From Ochrobactrum quorumnocens (GTDB taxonomy: Bacteria > Pseudomonadota > Alphaproteobacteria > Rhizobiales > Rhizobiaceae): 64,000 nucleotides of DNA. Position 1 is the stretch's first letter; every line of letters begins with the position of its first letter. Both the position numbers and the translations under genes were made by a program. The stretch covers positions 1,245,501 to 1,309,500 of the forward strand of contig NZ_CP022603.1 of NCBI RefSeq assembly GCF_002278035.1, read 5' to 3'. Of the stretch, positions 19,618 to 28,205 are shown one piece after another. The notes under the pieces are model-generated. The model saw only the letters and a list, made by a program, of their open reading frames with translations. It searched no databases and was not told the origin of the DNA.

Positions 19618-21507
19618 ATGTCAGTTCAATCAAGCGCCAAGGCCGGCGCGCAAAAAATGACGCGTGAAGAAAAGAAGGTCATTTTCGCTTCTTCACTCGG
19701 CACAGTATTTGAATGGTACGACTTTTATCTCTATGGAACACTGGCTGCCTTTATTGGCGCGGCGTTCTTTAATGAATATCCTGAAACCACCCGTAATATC
19801 TTCGTCTTGCTCGCTTTCGCAGCAGGCTTTCTCGTGCGCCCGTTCGGCGCGCTCGTCTTCGGACGCATCGGCGATCTCGTCGGTCGTAAATATACCTTCC
19901 TCGTGACCATCGTTATCATGGGCGCATCGACGTTTCTCGTCGGTGTTCTGCCCGGATCGGCAACACTTGGTATCGTCGCACCTGCAATCCTGATCATTCT
20001 GCGCATGCTGCAGGGTCTGGCACTCGGCGGCGAATATGGCGGCGCTGCAACTTATGTTGCCGAACACGCACCAAATGGCCGTCGCGGCTTCTATACGTCC
20101 TGGATTCAGACAACAGCGACACTGGGCCTGTTCCTTTCGCTGATGGTCATCCTTAGCATTCAGAATGTCATGACCACAGAGTCCTTTGCGGCTTGGGGTT
20201 GGCGTATTCCTTTCCTGGTTTCGATTGTTCTTTTGGGTATTTCGGTCTGGATCCGCTTGCAGATGAGCGAATCCCCGGCATTCAAAAAAATGAAGGAAGA
20301 AGGAAAAACATCCAAGGCACCCCTTACGGAAGCATTCGGTCAGTGGAAAAATGCTAAAATTGCCCTTATCGCTCTGTTCGGTCTTACAATGGGTCAGGCC
20401 GTTGTCTGGTATTGCGGTCAGTTTTACGCACTGTTTTTCCTCCAGAACGTGTTGAAGGTCGAAAACCAGTCGGCAAACATCATGGTCGCGGCGGCGCTTA
20501 TTCTCGGCACCGGCTTCTTCGTTGTCTTCGGCTGGCTCTCCGATAAGATTGGCCGCAAGCCGATCATCATGGCGGGCTTGCTGCTTGCAGCAGTCACCTA
20601 CTTCCCGCTGTTTAAGGCACTGACGCAGGCTGCCAATCCTGCACTTGCACAGGCTGAACAGACGATCCGTGCCACGGTTACTGCGGCACCAGGCGACTGT
20701 AACTTCCAGTTCAATGCAACCGGTACGTCGAAGTTTACCAGTTCCTGCGATATCGCAACGAGCTTCCTGTCGCGCAGCGCTGTTCCCTATGATGTCGTAA
20801 CCGGTCCTGCCGGACAGCCCGCAACCATCAAAATCGGCGACTCAACAGTGACGTCCTTCGATGCGATCCAGGCCGGTGCAGAAGCAACTGCCAAGCAAGC
20901 TGGCTTGACCCATGACATCAATCTGGCTTTGCAAAAGGCAGGTTGGCCGTTGGTTCGTAGCCCGGCAAAAGTTGCAGATTCCAAGCTCGATGCATTCATC
21001 GCGGCCAATCCGGAGCTGGGGCTGAATGCAGAAGCCATTCGTTCGGGCGAAAAGGCAAGCATGTCGAGTGCTGATCTCGTCAAGAACAAGATCATCACGC
21101 AGGCAGAAGCCGATGCTGCAGCTCAGCCTGAGCAGGCTGTCTACACCATCCCGAATGCCGGTGCTTTCAAGATGGTTGCGGACCCATCGCAGATCAATTG
21201 GGTCATGACGATCGCCATTCTTACGGTCCTCGTGATCTATGTCACGATGGTCTATGGTCCGATCGCAGCTATCCTTGTTGAGATGTTCCCGACCCGTATC
21301 CGCTATACCGGCATGTCTTTGCCATATCATATCGGCAACGGCTGGTTCGGTGGTCTTCTGCCAGCAACCGTCTTTGCGATGAGTGCAGCCAAGGGCGATA
21401 TCTATTATGGTCTTTGGTATCCGATCATCATTGCAACGATCACACTGGTTATTGGCATCCTGTTCGTTAAGGAAACTAAAGATGTCGATCTCAACAAGAT
21501 CGCTTAA
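19618..21507 (+). CDS. MHS-family metabolite:H+ symporter with large periplasmic insert
   Basis: A major-facilitator protein of the metabolite:proton symporter group (relatives import organic acids or betaine). The N-terminal half is typical: GTVFEWYDFYLYGTLA, GRIGDLVGRKYTF and LQGLALGGEYGGAATYVAEH. The second motif GWLSDKIGRKP precedes helix 9. Then, instead of a short loop before helix 10, about 185 hydrophilic residues (roughly 336-520) are inserted. This insert carries two cysteines about 15 apart that could form a disulphide. Helices resume at WVMTIAILTVLVIYV. The total is 629 residues against about 430-450 for usual members. The start at 19618 has GGGAGGA upstream. Substrate unknown. 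Confidence 0.88.
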   Translation: MSVQSSAKAGAQKMTREEKKVIFASSLGTVFEWYDFYLYGTLAAFIGAAFFNEYPETTRNIFVLLAFAAGFLVRPFGALVFGRIGDLVGRKYTFLVTIVIMGASTFLVGVLPGSATLGIVAPAILIILRMLQGLALGGEYGGAATYVAEHAPNGRRGFYTSWIQTTATLGLFLSLMVILSIQNVMTTESFAAWGWRIPFLVSIVLLGISVWIRLQMSESPAFKKMKEEGKTSKAPLTEAFGQWKNAKIALIALFGLTMGQAVVWYCGQFYALFFLQNVLKVENQSANIMVAAALILGTGFFVVFGWLSDKIGRKPIIMAGLLLAAVTYFPLFKALTQAANPALAQAEQTIRATVTAAPGDCNFQFNATGTSKFTSSCDIATSFLSRSAVPYDVVTGPAGQPATIKIGDSTVTSFDAIQAGAEATAKQAGLTHDINLALQKAGWPLVRSPAKVADSKLDAFIAANPELGLNAEAIRSGEKASMSSADLVKNKIITQAEADAAAQPEQAVYTIPNAGAFKMVADPSQINWVMTIAILTVLVIYVTMVYGPIAAILVEMFPTRIRYTGMSLPYHIGNGWFGGLLPATVFAMSAAKGDIYYGLWYPIIIATITLVIGILFVKETKDVDLNKIA

Positions 21508-21530
21508 TCAGTAAGGCATTCAAAACACGG

Positions 21531-21560
21531 AAACGCCGCCTCATGGGCGGCGTTTTCTTT
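21531..21560 (+). terminator. Intrinsic terminator after the MHS symporter
   Basis: AAACGCCGCC-TCAT-GGGCGGCGTTT stem followed by TCTTTT, 24 bases past the stop. Confidence 0.93.
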
Positions 21561-21633
21561 TGCGAAGACGACTGCATAATTTAATCTGTTAGAGCAGCCT
21601 TGTATAACGCCGAATAGAGTGCGCAGCGCTCTA

Positions 21634-22692
21634 TCAGCGATATTGCGCTTCGATCTCGATCAGCTTTTGCTTGCGCCAAAGCCCGCCGCCATAGCCCGTC
21701 AATGATCCGTCTGCGCCAATTACGCGATGACAAGGAATGATGATCGCAATCTGATTGGCACCGTTCGCACGGGCCACGGCGCGCACTGCAAGCGGTTTGT
21801 CTACCGCCCTTGCGATCTCGCTATAGCTTCGGGTCTCGCCTGCCCCGATGTTTTGCAATTCGCGCCAGACATCGCGCGTAAACTCGCTACCGTGATAGAC
21901 CAGCGGAATATCAAATGTAGCGGATCGACCTGCGAAAAACGCCTCAAGCTGCTGCTCAAGCTTATCATGAGCGGGATAGCGCCCGATACCGATTGCGCCA
22001 TGACAGGCCTTGTGCAGCTTTTTAAGCTCTTGCGGCAGAGCTTTGCGGTCGGCAAATTCGAGAAGATGGACGGCCGATTGATCACATACCGCGATCATCG
22101 TACCGAGTGGCGTTCTGATCCAGTCGGCACGCAGCAACCCATCTTTTTGCAACTGCGCAGGCGGCAGCCCCAAAATCCGGGCGAAGGCGTTGCGGAAAGC
22201 ATCGGGCGATTCAAAACCGGCGTCCACCTGGGCATCAATGACGCGGTCACCTTGTGCCAAAGCCTGAAACCCTTGCCGCAATCGCTCCTGTCGCGCCATC
22301 TCCAGAAACGTAATGCCGAAATGTCTTCTGAAACTGCGGCGCACCGTGGATGGGTCAAGCCCCATGCCAGCCACATCATCTTCACTCCAACGGCGTTGAG
22401 GCTGCGCCTCCAGTGCCTTCAGTAATCGCTCCACAGATGCGTCTGCTTCCGCTGCAGGCTGCAACGGATGACATCTTTTGCACGGTCTGAACCCGTCAGC
22501 TATGCATTCAGGGATAGAAGCATAGAACCTGCAATTTTCTTTGAGCGGCTTTCTTGCCGGGCAGGTCAACCGGCAGAAAATGCCAGTTGAAAGGACACCA
22601 ACATACGCTTTGCCCTCATAAGCGGCGTCACGGGCAAGCAATGCGTCATACAAGACGCTCGGATTTGGAAGCGTGTTCAACATACTTACCAT
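21634..22692 (-). CDS. ada: Ada: bifunctional DNA methyl-repair protein and transcriptional activator
   Basis: 352 residues with all three Ada modules. The N-terminal zinc module has C40, C44, C71 and C74, the first being the methylphosphotriester acceptor. An AraC-type helix-turn-helix spans about 85-180 (STVRRSFRRHFGITFLEMAR). The C-terminal O6-methylguanine methyltransferase has acceptor C321 in PCHRVIGADGSLTGYGGGLWRK. The protein repairs methyl damage and, when methylated, activates its own regulon (established for Ada). The start could also be the ATG three codons downstream. Single gene; no alkB neighbour. Confidence 0.96.
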   Translation of the reverse strand: MVSMLNTLPNPSVLYDALLARDAAYEGKAYVGVLSTGIFCRLTCPARKPLKENCRFYASIPECIADGFRPCKRCHPLQPAAEADASVERLLKALEAQPQRRWSEDDVAGMGLDPSTVRRSFRRHFGITFLEMARQERLRQGFQALAQGDRVIDAQVDAGFESPDAFRNAFARILGLPPAQLQKDGLLRADWIRTPLGTMIAVCDQSAVHLLEFADRKALPQELKKLHKACHGAIGIGRYPAHDKLEQQLEAFFAGRSATFDIPLVYHGSEFTRDVWRELQNIGAGETRSYSEIARAVDKPLAVRAVARANGANQIAIIIPCHRVIGADGSLTGYGGGLWRKQKLIEIEAQYR

Positions 22693-22883
22693 TCTTAGTG
22701 TCTGCGCTGGAAATTGCAGCCGGAAATCGGGCGTTTATTTTCCATTACACAATCAACTGTCATGTACTGACAACCGCTTTACCACAACAGAACAATTCGT
22801 TTCATTTTCAATAAACAACGCGCTATTCATCAAGAAACGGTAGTTATTGATCATCGTCGTGAAACTATAGATACAGGTGGAAA

Positions 22884-23480
22884 TTGCCTTCTGGAGTTGA
22901 AACCACCATCAGCGCCGCTGATGCTTTTTCTCATATGAGAATTATCAATGGCATGGGCATCAGTCTGTGCCTGTCACGACTGCTCATCTTCGCGTCCAAA
23001 TTCGTCCAGCATCCCAATAAGCATAAGATATCCTATATGCATATTGGGTGGGTCGTCGTTGTATTTCTTTGGATCATCCAGTTCTGGTGGGAGTATTTAT
23101 TTCAAAGCGGAACAAAGAGCTACAACGTCTACACCTATGTGCTCGACCTGCTCTATGTCTTCAGCCTCTTCTTCGTCTGCGTTACGCTAACGCCCGACGA
23201 CATTAAAGAATATGGCGACTACGAGAGCTATTTTCTATCGAGAAAGATATGGCTCTTTTCGCTTTTCATCTTTCTCAACCTGATACAATTCCTGAACGGC
23301 ACAGGTCCGCAATTCTCAATTGACCACAAAGAGTCCTATCTGGGCGAATTCACCCTGTTTGCGGTTGAAACCGCAGCCATACTGTTTGCCATGCGCTTAA
23401 AGCGCAAAGGATTTCAGTATTTCTTTATTGCGCTGCTGATTGCTGGCGTCTTTGCAGATTTTACGCTGCAGTTGGATTAG
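22884..23480 (+). CDS. Hypothetical integral membrane protein
   Basis: About 198 residues with five or six hydrophobic segments (for example MHIGWVVVVFLWIIQFWW, LLYVFSLFFVCVTLT, IWLFSLFIFLNLIQF and FFIALLIAGVFADF) separated by short polar loops. I do not recognise a functional family. The frame begins with TTG at 22884, preceded by GGTGGAA; residues SAADAFSHMRIINGM look coding, so I keep this start over the ATG at 22935. Divergent from ada across 190 bases. Confidence 0.65.
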   Translation: MPSGVETTISAADAFSHMRIINGMGISLCLSRLLIFASKFVQHPNKHKISYMHIGWVVVVFLWIIQFWWEYLFQSGTKSYNVYTYVLDLLYVFSLFFVCVTLTPDDIKEYGDYESYFLSRKIWLFSLFIFLNLIQFLNGTGPQFSIDHKESYLGEFTLFAVETAAILFAMRLKRKGFQYFFIALLIAGVFADFTLQLD

Positions 23481-23490
23481 AGCGCAAAAC

Positions 23491-23524
23491 AAAAAAGCCG
23501 CCGTGTGGTGTTCACACGACGGCT
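23491..23524 (-). terminator. Terminator of leuB
   Basis: On the minus strand, AGCCGTCGTGTG pairs imperfectly with CACACGGCGGCT (one bulge), followed by TTTTTTG. It may also stop the convergent membrane protein gene. Confidence 0.85.
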
Positions 23525-23548
23525 CGTCAATAATTATTCGACTAGTAA

Positions 23549-24661
23549 TTAAGCCGAAAGCGCCTTGAACTTCGCAAGGATCGCATCGCCCATTTCGACT
23601 GTGCCGATCTTGGTCTTGCCTTCCGACCAGATGTCGGCCGTGCGCAGACCATCATCGAGAACACCAGCGATTGCTGCTTCCAGACGATCAGCTTCATCAA
23701 TCAGATTGAACGAATAGCGCAGGCACATGGCGAGCGAGGCAATCATTGCAATCGGATTGGCGGTACCCTGACCTGCGATGTCGGGTGCGGAGCCATGTAC
23801 CGGCTCATAAAGCGCCTTGCGCTTACCGGTCTTGGCGTCGGCAGCACCGAGCGAAGCAGATGGCAGCATGCCGAGCGAACCGGTCAGCATTGCAGCAACG
23901 TCGGAAAGCATATCGCCGAACAGATTGTCGGTGACAATCACGTCGAACTGCTTGGGCCAGCGAACGAGCTGCATACCGCCAGCATCAGCTAGCATATGCT
24001 CAAGTTCCACATCGGAATGCTTTTCCTTGTGGCGAGCCGTGACGACCTGATTCCACAAGACGCCCGACTTCATCACATTGCGCTTTTCCATCGACGTGAC
24101 TTTGTTGCGACGGGTGCGCGCAAGTTCAAAAGCCACATCGGCAATACGTTCGATTTCGTAAGTGTCGTAAACCTGCGTATCGATACCGCGCTTCTGGCCA
24201 TTGCCCAGATCGATGATTTCCTTCGGCTCGCCGAAATAAACGCCGCCAGTCAGTTCGCGCAGGATCAGAATGTCGAGACCTTCGATCACTTCCGGCTTCA
24301 GCGAAGATGAATGTGCGAGCGCTGGATAGCAAATTGCCGGGCGCAGATTGGCATAGAGGGCCAAATCCTTGCGCAGACGCAGGAGGCCTGCTTCCGGGCG
24401 CACTTCATAAGGCACGCTGTCCCACTTCGGACCACCAACGGCACCGAAAAGTACAGCGTCTGCAGCAAGCGCCTTTTCCATATCGGCATCAGAAATAGCC
24501 TGTCCATGCGCATCATACGCCGATCCGCCAACCAGGCCTTCATCGGTTTCAAAACCGAGATTAAGTCCGGAGTTGAGGAAAGCGATAATTTTGCGGACCT
24601 CAGCCATTGCTTCAGGACCGATGCCATCACCGGGCAGGAGAAGGAGTTTTCTGGATGCCAT
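23549..24661 (-). CDS. leuB: 3-isopropylmalate dehydrogenase
   Basis: Third step of leucine synthesis: NAD-dependent oxidative decarboxylation of 3-isopropylmalate. 370 residues. [12 protein letters not shown] at the N-terminus, [11 protein letters not shown] and the Mg2+/substrate segment [28 protein letters not shown] are present, with the nucleotide site [14 protein letters not shown]. The frame is open to 24730, but the leucine-synthesis enzyme starts at MASRKLLLL, with AGAGG upstream. No leucine-rich leader is visible in the 200-base upstream gap. Confidence 0.97.
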   Translation of the reverse strand: MASRKLLLLPGDGIGPEAMAEVRKIIAFLNSGLNLGFETDEGLVGGSAYDAHGQAISDADMEKALAADAVLFGAVGGPKWDSVPYEVRPEAGLLRLRKDLALYANLRPAICYPALAHSSSLKPEVIEGLDILILRELTGGVYFGEPKEIIDLGNGQKRGIDTQVYDTYEIERIADVAFELARTRRNKVTSMEKRNVMKSGVLWNQVVTARHKEKHSDVELEHMLADAGGMQLVRWPKQFDVIVTDNLFGDMLSDVAAMLTGSLGMLPSASLGAADAKTGKRKALYEPVHGSAPDIAGQGTANPIAMIASLAMCLRYSFNLIDEADRLEAAIAGVLDDGLRTADIWSEGKTKIGTVEMGDAILAKFKALSA

Positions 24662-24734
24662 AATGCCAAGCCTCTGTTTTTTCTCGCACAATAACGGCAG
24701 GGAAATCAGATTCCGAAATCGTGCTTTCAAGTTC

Positions 24735-24760
24735 CGCGAGGGTTATAGAGCCCCCTCGCG
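24735..24760. other. Hairpin between Trm112-like gene and leuB
   Basis: CGCGAGGG and CCCTCGCG separated by 10 bases, about 100 bases past the Trm112-like stop. It lacks a U-run. It could be a factor-independent 3' end or a leuB leader structure. Confidence 0.4.
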
Positions 24761-24863
24761 TGGCAAGCAACAACCAGCAGCGTGAAATTTATGAAAAAGA
24801 ACAGAGGATATGTAGAAATTATATAACAGCAATTGTGAGTCGAGATCAGAGACCGACTAGACC

Positions 24864-25055
24864 CTATTCCAGCGCACGCGCTTCCGACGGCAACATGATC
24901 GGAATGCCCCCGCGAACCTGGTAGGCAAGCTTGGCTTTCTCAGAGATCAGCTCACTGTTTTCTGCATCATATTTCAGCGAGCCCTTGGTCAGAGGGCACA
25001 CAAGCAATTCAAGCAGCTTGACGTCGATATTGCCGATGTTTTCGTTTTCAGTCAT
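24864..25055 (-). CDS. Trm112/UPF0434-family small protein
   Basis: 63 residues with [20 protein letters not shown] and [17 protein letters not shown], the signature of bacterial YcaR-type Trm112 relatives, which activate partner methyltransferases in some systems. Only one of the zinc cysteines is kept, as in many proteobacterial members. It is the last of the cnoX - LON - Trm112 gene set; the composite repeat lies between it and the LON gene. Confidence 0.88.
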   Translation of the reverse strand: MTENENIGNIDVKLLELLVCPLTKGSLKYDAENSELISEKAKLAYQVRGGIPIMLPSEARALE

Positions 25056-25069
25056 TGGCTTTTCCTAGT

Positions 25070-25213
25070 GCATTTCCTGTTTAAGATGAATCGTTAGAAA
25101 TGCGTCGCACTGTTTGTTTTAACGCATGTCTTATCCCATCGTAGCGGAATCAAGAAATCAGTCCGGTGGGCTGATTTCCGCGCCAAGGCGGTTCCCACTT
25201 TTGGGAGACATGC
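25070..25213. repeat. Composite Rhizobiales palindrome with a nested palindrome inside
   Basis: The first palindrome runs 25070-25103 (GCATTTC...GAAATGC). After TGTTTGTTTTAAC, the second runs 25124-25213 (GCATGTC...GACATGC, GGTTCCCACTTTTGGGA on the right). The left core is interrupted after ATCCCA by about 50 bases that form their own inverted repeat (AAATCAG near 25157 and CTGATTT near 25171, outer GCGGAA/TTCCGC). The other copies in the window have no such insertion. Confidence 0.7.
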
Positions 25214-25230
25214 TCTAAGCACTCATGCAT

Positions 25231-25929
25231 TCATTGCAGGCGCGAACCGTAATCATCCTTGACCTTGGCAAGGACCATTTCTGTAATGGCGATTAGCGTC
25301 GCTGCACGTGTTTTCAAATCAGGCGCTTCCAGCAATGCCTGCTTTTCGGCGGGTCCGAAAGGCGACATCATCGACAAAGCATTGACTAATGTGTCGTTGC
25401 CCGCACGCGAAATGCTGTCCCAATCTGCTTCCAGACTATGCACTTCAAGATAATCTCGGAAAGCTCGGAGCAGCGCATCACGGTCGATCTCACCCAGATC
25501 AGGCGCAGTTTCCAAATCCGTCAAAAACGGTGCAATCCGGCATTGACGATAAGGCTTGCGGCAGTTGATTTCATCCAGCACCCTGAACCGGCATATGCCC
25601 TGTAGCGTAATGAGGACACGCCCGTCTCCGGTTTCTGCGTATGTAGTGATACGCCCGAGGCAGCCGACCTGGCTCAACTGCGGTCGCGCAGTCTCGTCAA
25701 ATCTGTCATTGTCGTCCTCGTCCTCTTGGCCCTCTTCAATGCGCGGTTGGATCATGGCGATAATCCGCTTTCCGGCCAGCGCATCTTCCACCATTTCCAG
25801 ATAGCGAGGCTCGAAAATATTCAGCGGCAGCTGTCCACCAGGCAAAAGCAGCGCGCCTCTCAATGGGAAGATCGACACCAGCTCCGGTATATCAGCGCCC
25901 GTCCGGTAACGGGCATTGCCCACTTGCAT
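25231..25929 (-). CDS. LON-domain (Lon N-terminal-like) protein
   Basis: 232 residues made only of the LON substrate-binding domain: IFPLRGALLLPGGQLPLNIFEPRYLEM at the start and QVGCLGRITTYAETGDGRVLITLQGICRFRV in the middle. It has no AAA+ or protease part. Its cellular role is unknown, although it is conserved next to a thioredoxin/CnoX gene in Rhizobiales. It follows cnoX by 80 bases that contain a diverged repeat copy. Confidence 0.9.
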   Translation of the reverse strand: MQVGNARYRTGADIPELVSIFPLRGALLLPGGQLPLNIFEPRYLEMVEDALAGKRIIAMIQPRIEEGQEDEDDNDRFDETARPQLSQVGCLGRITTYAETGDGRVLITLQGICRFRVLDEINCRKPYRQCRIAPFLTDLETAPDLGEIDRDALLRAFRDYLEVHSLEADWDSISRAGNDTLVNALSMMSPFGPAEKQALLEAPDLKTRAATLIAITEMVLAKVKDDYGSRLQ

Positions 25930-25945
25930 TACACTCTCCCTTAGA

Positions 25946-25983
25946 GCGCATTCCGAAAAGGTAGAACGGTTTTCGGGAGCGCC
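25946..25983. repeat. Diverged Rhizobiales palindrome, copy in reverse orientation
   Basis: GCGCATTCCGAAAAGG and ACGGTTTTCGGGAGCGC match the complement of the CCGAAAACCGGTTCCCACTTTTCGG core with several changes. It lies between the cnoX and LON genes, so it is in a transcribed spacer. Confidence 0.6.
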
Positions 25984-26009
25984 TCAATAAATGATTGCAC
26001 CGCGCCTGT

Positions 26010-26972
26010 TCATGAGAACAGGAGCGACGAAAGTTTGCGACGTGCGCCCAAGGTTGCCGGATCCGTATTGCCCCACGCCTCGAAGAACTGCAAAAGTTGC
26101 TTGCGCGCGCCATCGTCCTCCCAGCTGCGATCCGCTTTCATGATTGCCAACAATTCATCAGCCGCATCTTCACGACGCCCTTGTGCATTGCGCACCTGAG
26201 CAAGATCAAACCGTGCTTGATAGTCTTTTGGATCGGCCTGCACGCGGCGTTCCAGTTCAATCGGATCGCCGATGAGCTTCACCTGATCTGCAAGCGCAAG
26301 GCGGGCCTCAAGCGCACGTACAGGCGCTGCATCCTGCTTGTCTTCGGGCAAGCTTGCCAGAATTTCCCGCGCCTTGTCTGCATCACCTGATTCAAGCAAG
26401 CACGTCGCCAGGCCGACTACTGCATCCACATTGTCAGGTGCAACTTGCAGGATCGACGAGAATATCTGCGAAGCCTGAACAAAATCGCCTGCCTCAACCA
26501 ATTCCTTGGCCGCATTCACCGCTTCGGTAATCGCCGCTTCCTGATCGCTTGGACCGCCAATCTTAGCGATGAATTCCTTGACCTTGGATTCCGGCAAAGC
26601 ACCCATAAAGCCATCTGCTGGCTGGCCATTGACGAAGGCAATGACCGCTGGAATTGACTGAATGCCGAGCTGGCCCGCGATTGACGGATGATCGTCAATA
26701 TTCATCTTCACCAGCTTGACCGCACCGCCAGCTTCGCGCACGGCATTCTCGATAATTGGCGTCAACTGTTTGCAAGGGCCGCACCATGGCGCCCAAAAAT
26801 CAACAAGCACAGGCTGATTGCGCGATTCCGCCAGAACATCCGCCTGAAAGCCCGCAGTCGTGGTGTCCTTGATAAGATCGCCACCACCAACGGCTGCCGT
26901 TGTGGTGCCAAACGACACATTGCCGGTCATTTGTCCGCTTGCACTCGAATAAGGATTGTTCTGGCTCGTCAT
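26010..26972 (-). CDS. cnoX: CnoX/YbbN-type thioredoxin-TPR chaperone
   Basis: 320 residues: a thioredoxin domain at about 30-140 with active site WCGPC (C64, C67), then a TPR-rich region to the end. CnoX proteins hold unfolding substrates and protect them from oxidation, handing them to GroEL (family knowledge). Unlike E. coli YbbN, both active-site cysteines are kept, so redox activity is expected. The start at 26972 (MTSQNNPYSS) has AAGGA upstream. It heads the cnoX-LON-Trm112 set. Confidence 0.92.
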   Translation of the reverse strand: MTSQNNPYSSASGQMTGNVSFGTTTAAVGGGDLIKDTTTAGFQADVLAESRNQPVLVDFWAPWCGPCKQLTPIIENAVREAGGAVKLVKMNIDDHPSIAGQLGIQSIPAVIAFVNGQPADGFMGALPESKVKEFIAKIGGPSDQEAAITEAVNAAKELVEAGDFVQASQIFSSILQVAPDNVDAVVGLATCLLESGDADKAREILASLPEDKQDAAPVRALEARLALADQVKLIGDPIELERRVQADPKDYQARFDLAQVRNAQGRREDAADELLAIMKADRSWEDDGARKQLLQFFEAWGNTDPATLGARRKLSSLLFS

Positions 26973-27095
26973 CTGATATTCCTTATGTCTTCCAGCATGC
27001 ATATAGGACAGCACCAAGCTGGTTTCGATATTTCAGTTCGTATTTACAGCGGCCAATTTCAAGTCGCTTTCACAATCGAGACGTCAAAGCGCAGT

Positions 27096-27617
27096 CTATA
27101 CCGATGATGCCGCTTTCGCATCCTCTGATACAGCCAATATGCGCACCTCATGCCCCGTGGCGGCAAGAAATCGGATCAGATCATCGCGTTTGATTGATGT
27201 CGTCGCTTCATTGGTCAAAGGATGACCATTGATGATGCCGTTTTCCATCAACCCAGCGTCCAGAATGATCTGAACATTATGGTCGGTATCATTCACCGCA
27301 CCAAACACCGTCACACCGCCGGGCACGACACCGAGATATTCCATCAGCTTTTCAGGCTTGCCGAACGAAACACGGCTGCTGGCACCAATGATTTGGTGGA
27401 TCGACTTGAGATCGACAACCGCTTTCTCGTCTACCGTCACCAGAAAGAAATTGTCTTTCTTGTCTTTCAGAAACAGGTTCTTGGTGTGCCCACCGGCGAT
27501 TTCCCCACGCAGATGCTGTGAATCAGCAACCGTGAACAATGGCGGATGCTCGACTGTTGTAACCTCGATATCGAGGCTTTTCAGATAGTCGTGAAGTTCA
27601 TGCGATGTCAGAGGCAT
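27096..27617 (-). CDS. proX: Prolyl-tRNA editing protein ProX/PrdX
   Basis: A 173-residue YbaK/ProX deacylase that hydrolyses Ala-tRNA(Pro). Family segments are visible: HTKNLFLKDKKDNFFLVTVDEKAVVDLK with the conserved lysine-rich strand, GASSRVSFGKPEKLMEYLGVVPGGVTVFG, and NGHPLTNEATTSI. It stands alone 80-120 bases upstream of cnoX on the same strand. No unusual features. Confidence 0.9.
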   Translation of the reverse strand: MPLTSHELHDYLKSLDIEVTTVEHPPLFTVADSQHLRGEIAGGHTKNLFLKDKKDNFFLVTVDEKAVVDLKSIHQIIGASSRVSFGKPEKLMEYLGVVPGGVTVFGAVNDTDHNVQIILDAGLMENGIINGHPLTNEATTSIKRDDLIRFLAATGHEVRILAVSEDAKAASSV

Positions 27618-28009
27618 GCTTAACCCTACTCCCCAAGTAGTCAGACTGTCTCACGCTGTTTCGTGATTTTATACACTCATAATGCACCCAGCTGAACACG
27701 CAATATCGTAGACATCTTCAAAGGCCGAAAGGGCGGGTTTCGCTTCGCATGAGTGAATCACTCAGAATCTAGAATCTCTTGCGCTCCAGTGTGGATGTCG
27801 CCCAATAGAAAGCGCATAAGCTGCACTCCGTCTACCCGTCGGCACTTGATCAACAACTCCTCAAAGGAAAATAAATATAATAATTTCAATTAATTAGATA
27901 GGATTCGGTAGTTTATTCGCAACAAACAGCATTTTCCGCTAATTTCCCTGTTGCAATCTCAAAGTCGTTAGTCCATATAGCGCCTGCCTGACGGAAATGA
28001 CTGGCGCGA
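27618..28009. other. Non-coding region upstream of tRNA-Gly
   Basis: 390 bases without a supportable gene. A small palindrome GAGTGAATCACTC lies at 27751-27763, and the segment 27855-27905 is AT-rich. A plausible tRNA promoter is TTGCAA near 27952 and CATATAG about 18 bases later. Confidence 0.45.
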
Positions 28010-28084
28010 GCGGGTGTAGCTCAGGGGTAGAGCACAACCTTGCCAAGGTTGGGGTCGAGGGTTCGAATCCCTTCGCCCGCTCCA
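28010..28084 (+). tRNA. tRNA-Gly (anticodon GCC)
   Basis: 75 bases with acceptor GCGGGTG paired to CGCCCGC, D-arm GCTC-AGGGGTA-GAGC, anticodon arm ACCTTGCCAAGGT with GCC at 28042-28044, T-arm GAGGGTTCGAATCCCTT, and encoded CCA. I found no integrase or duplicated 3' end nearby, so there is no sign of an attachment site. Confidence 0.97.
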
Positions 28085-28205
28085 GTTTTCCGATCAGATC
28101 TTTCCAAAAATCATAAAGATAAGCATGATCGAGCAGTTCAACCTGCACGTGAAGTGCATTTCTATTGATTCCTGATCAGTGGCAATTCAGCTGCAAGATA
28201 TGTTC

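Noticed and set aside
24662..24863. Leucine leader peptide upstream of leuB
   Set aside because: Only a few scattered Leu codons, no run and no U-tailed attenuator; it is mostly the 5' extension of the open frame.
28010..28084. Integration site at tRNA-Gly
   Set aside because: No integrase gene, no direct repeat of the tRNA 3' end and no change of gene style downstream beyond the uptake island.
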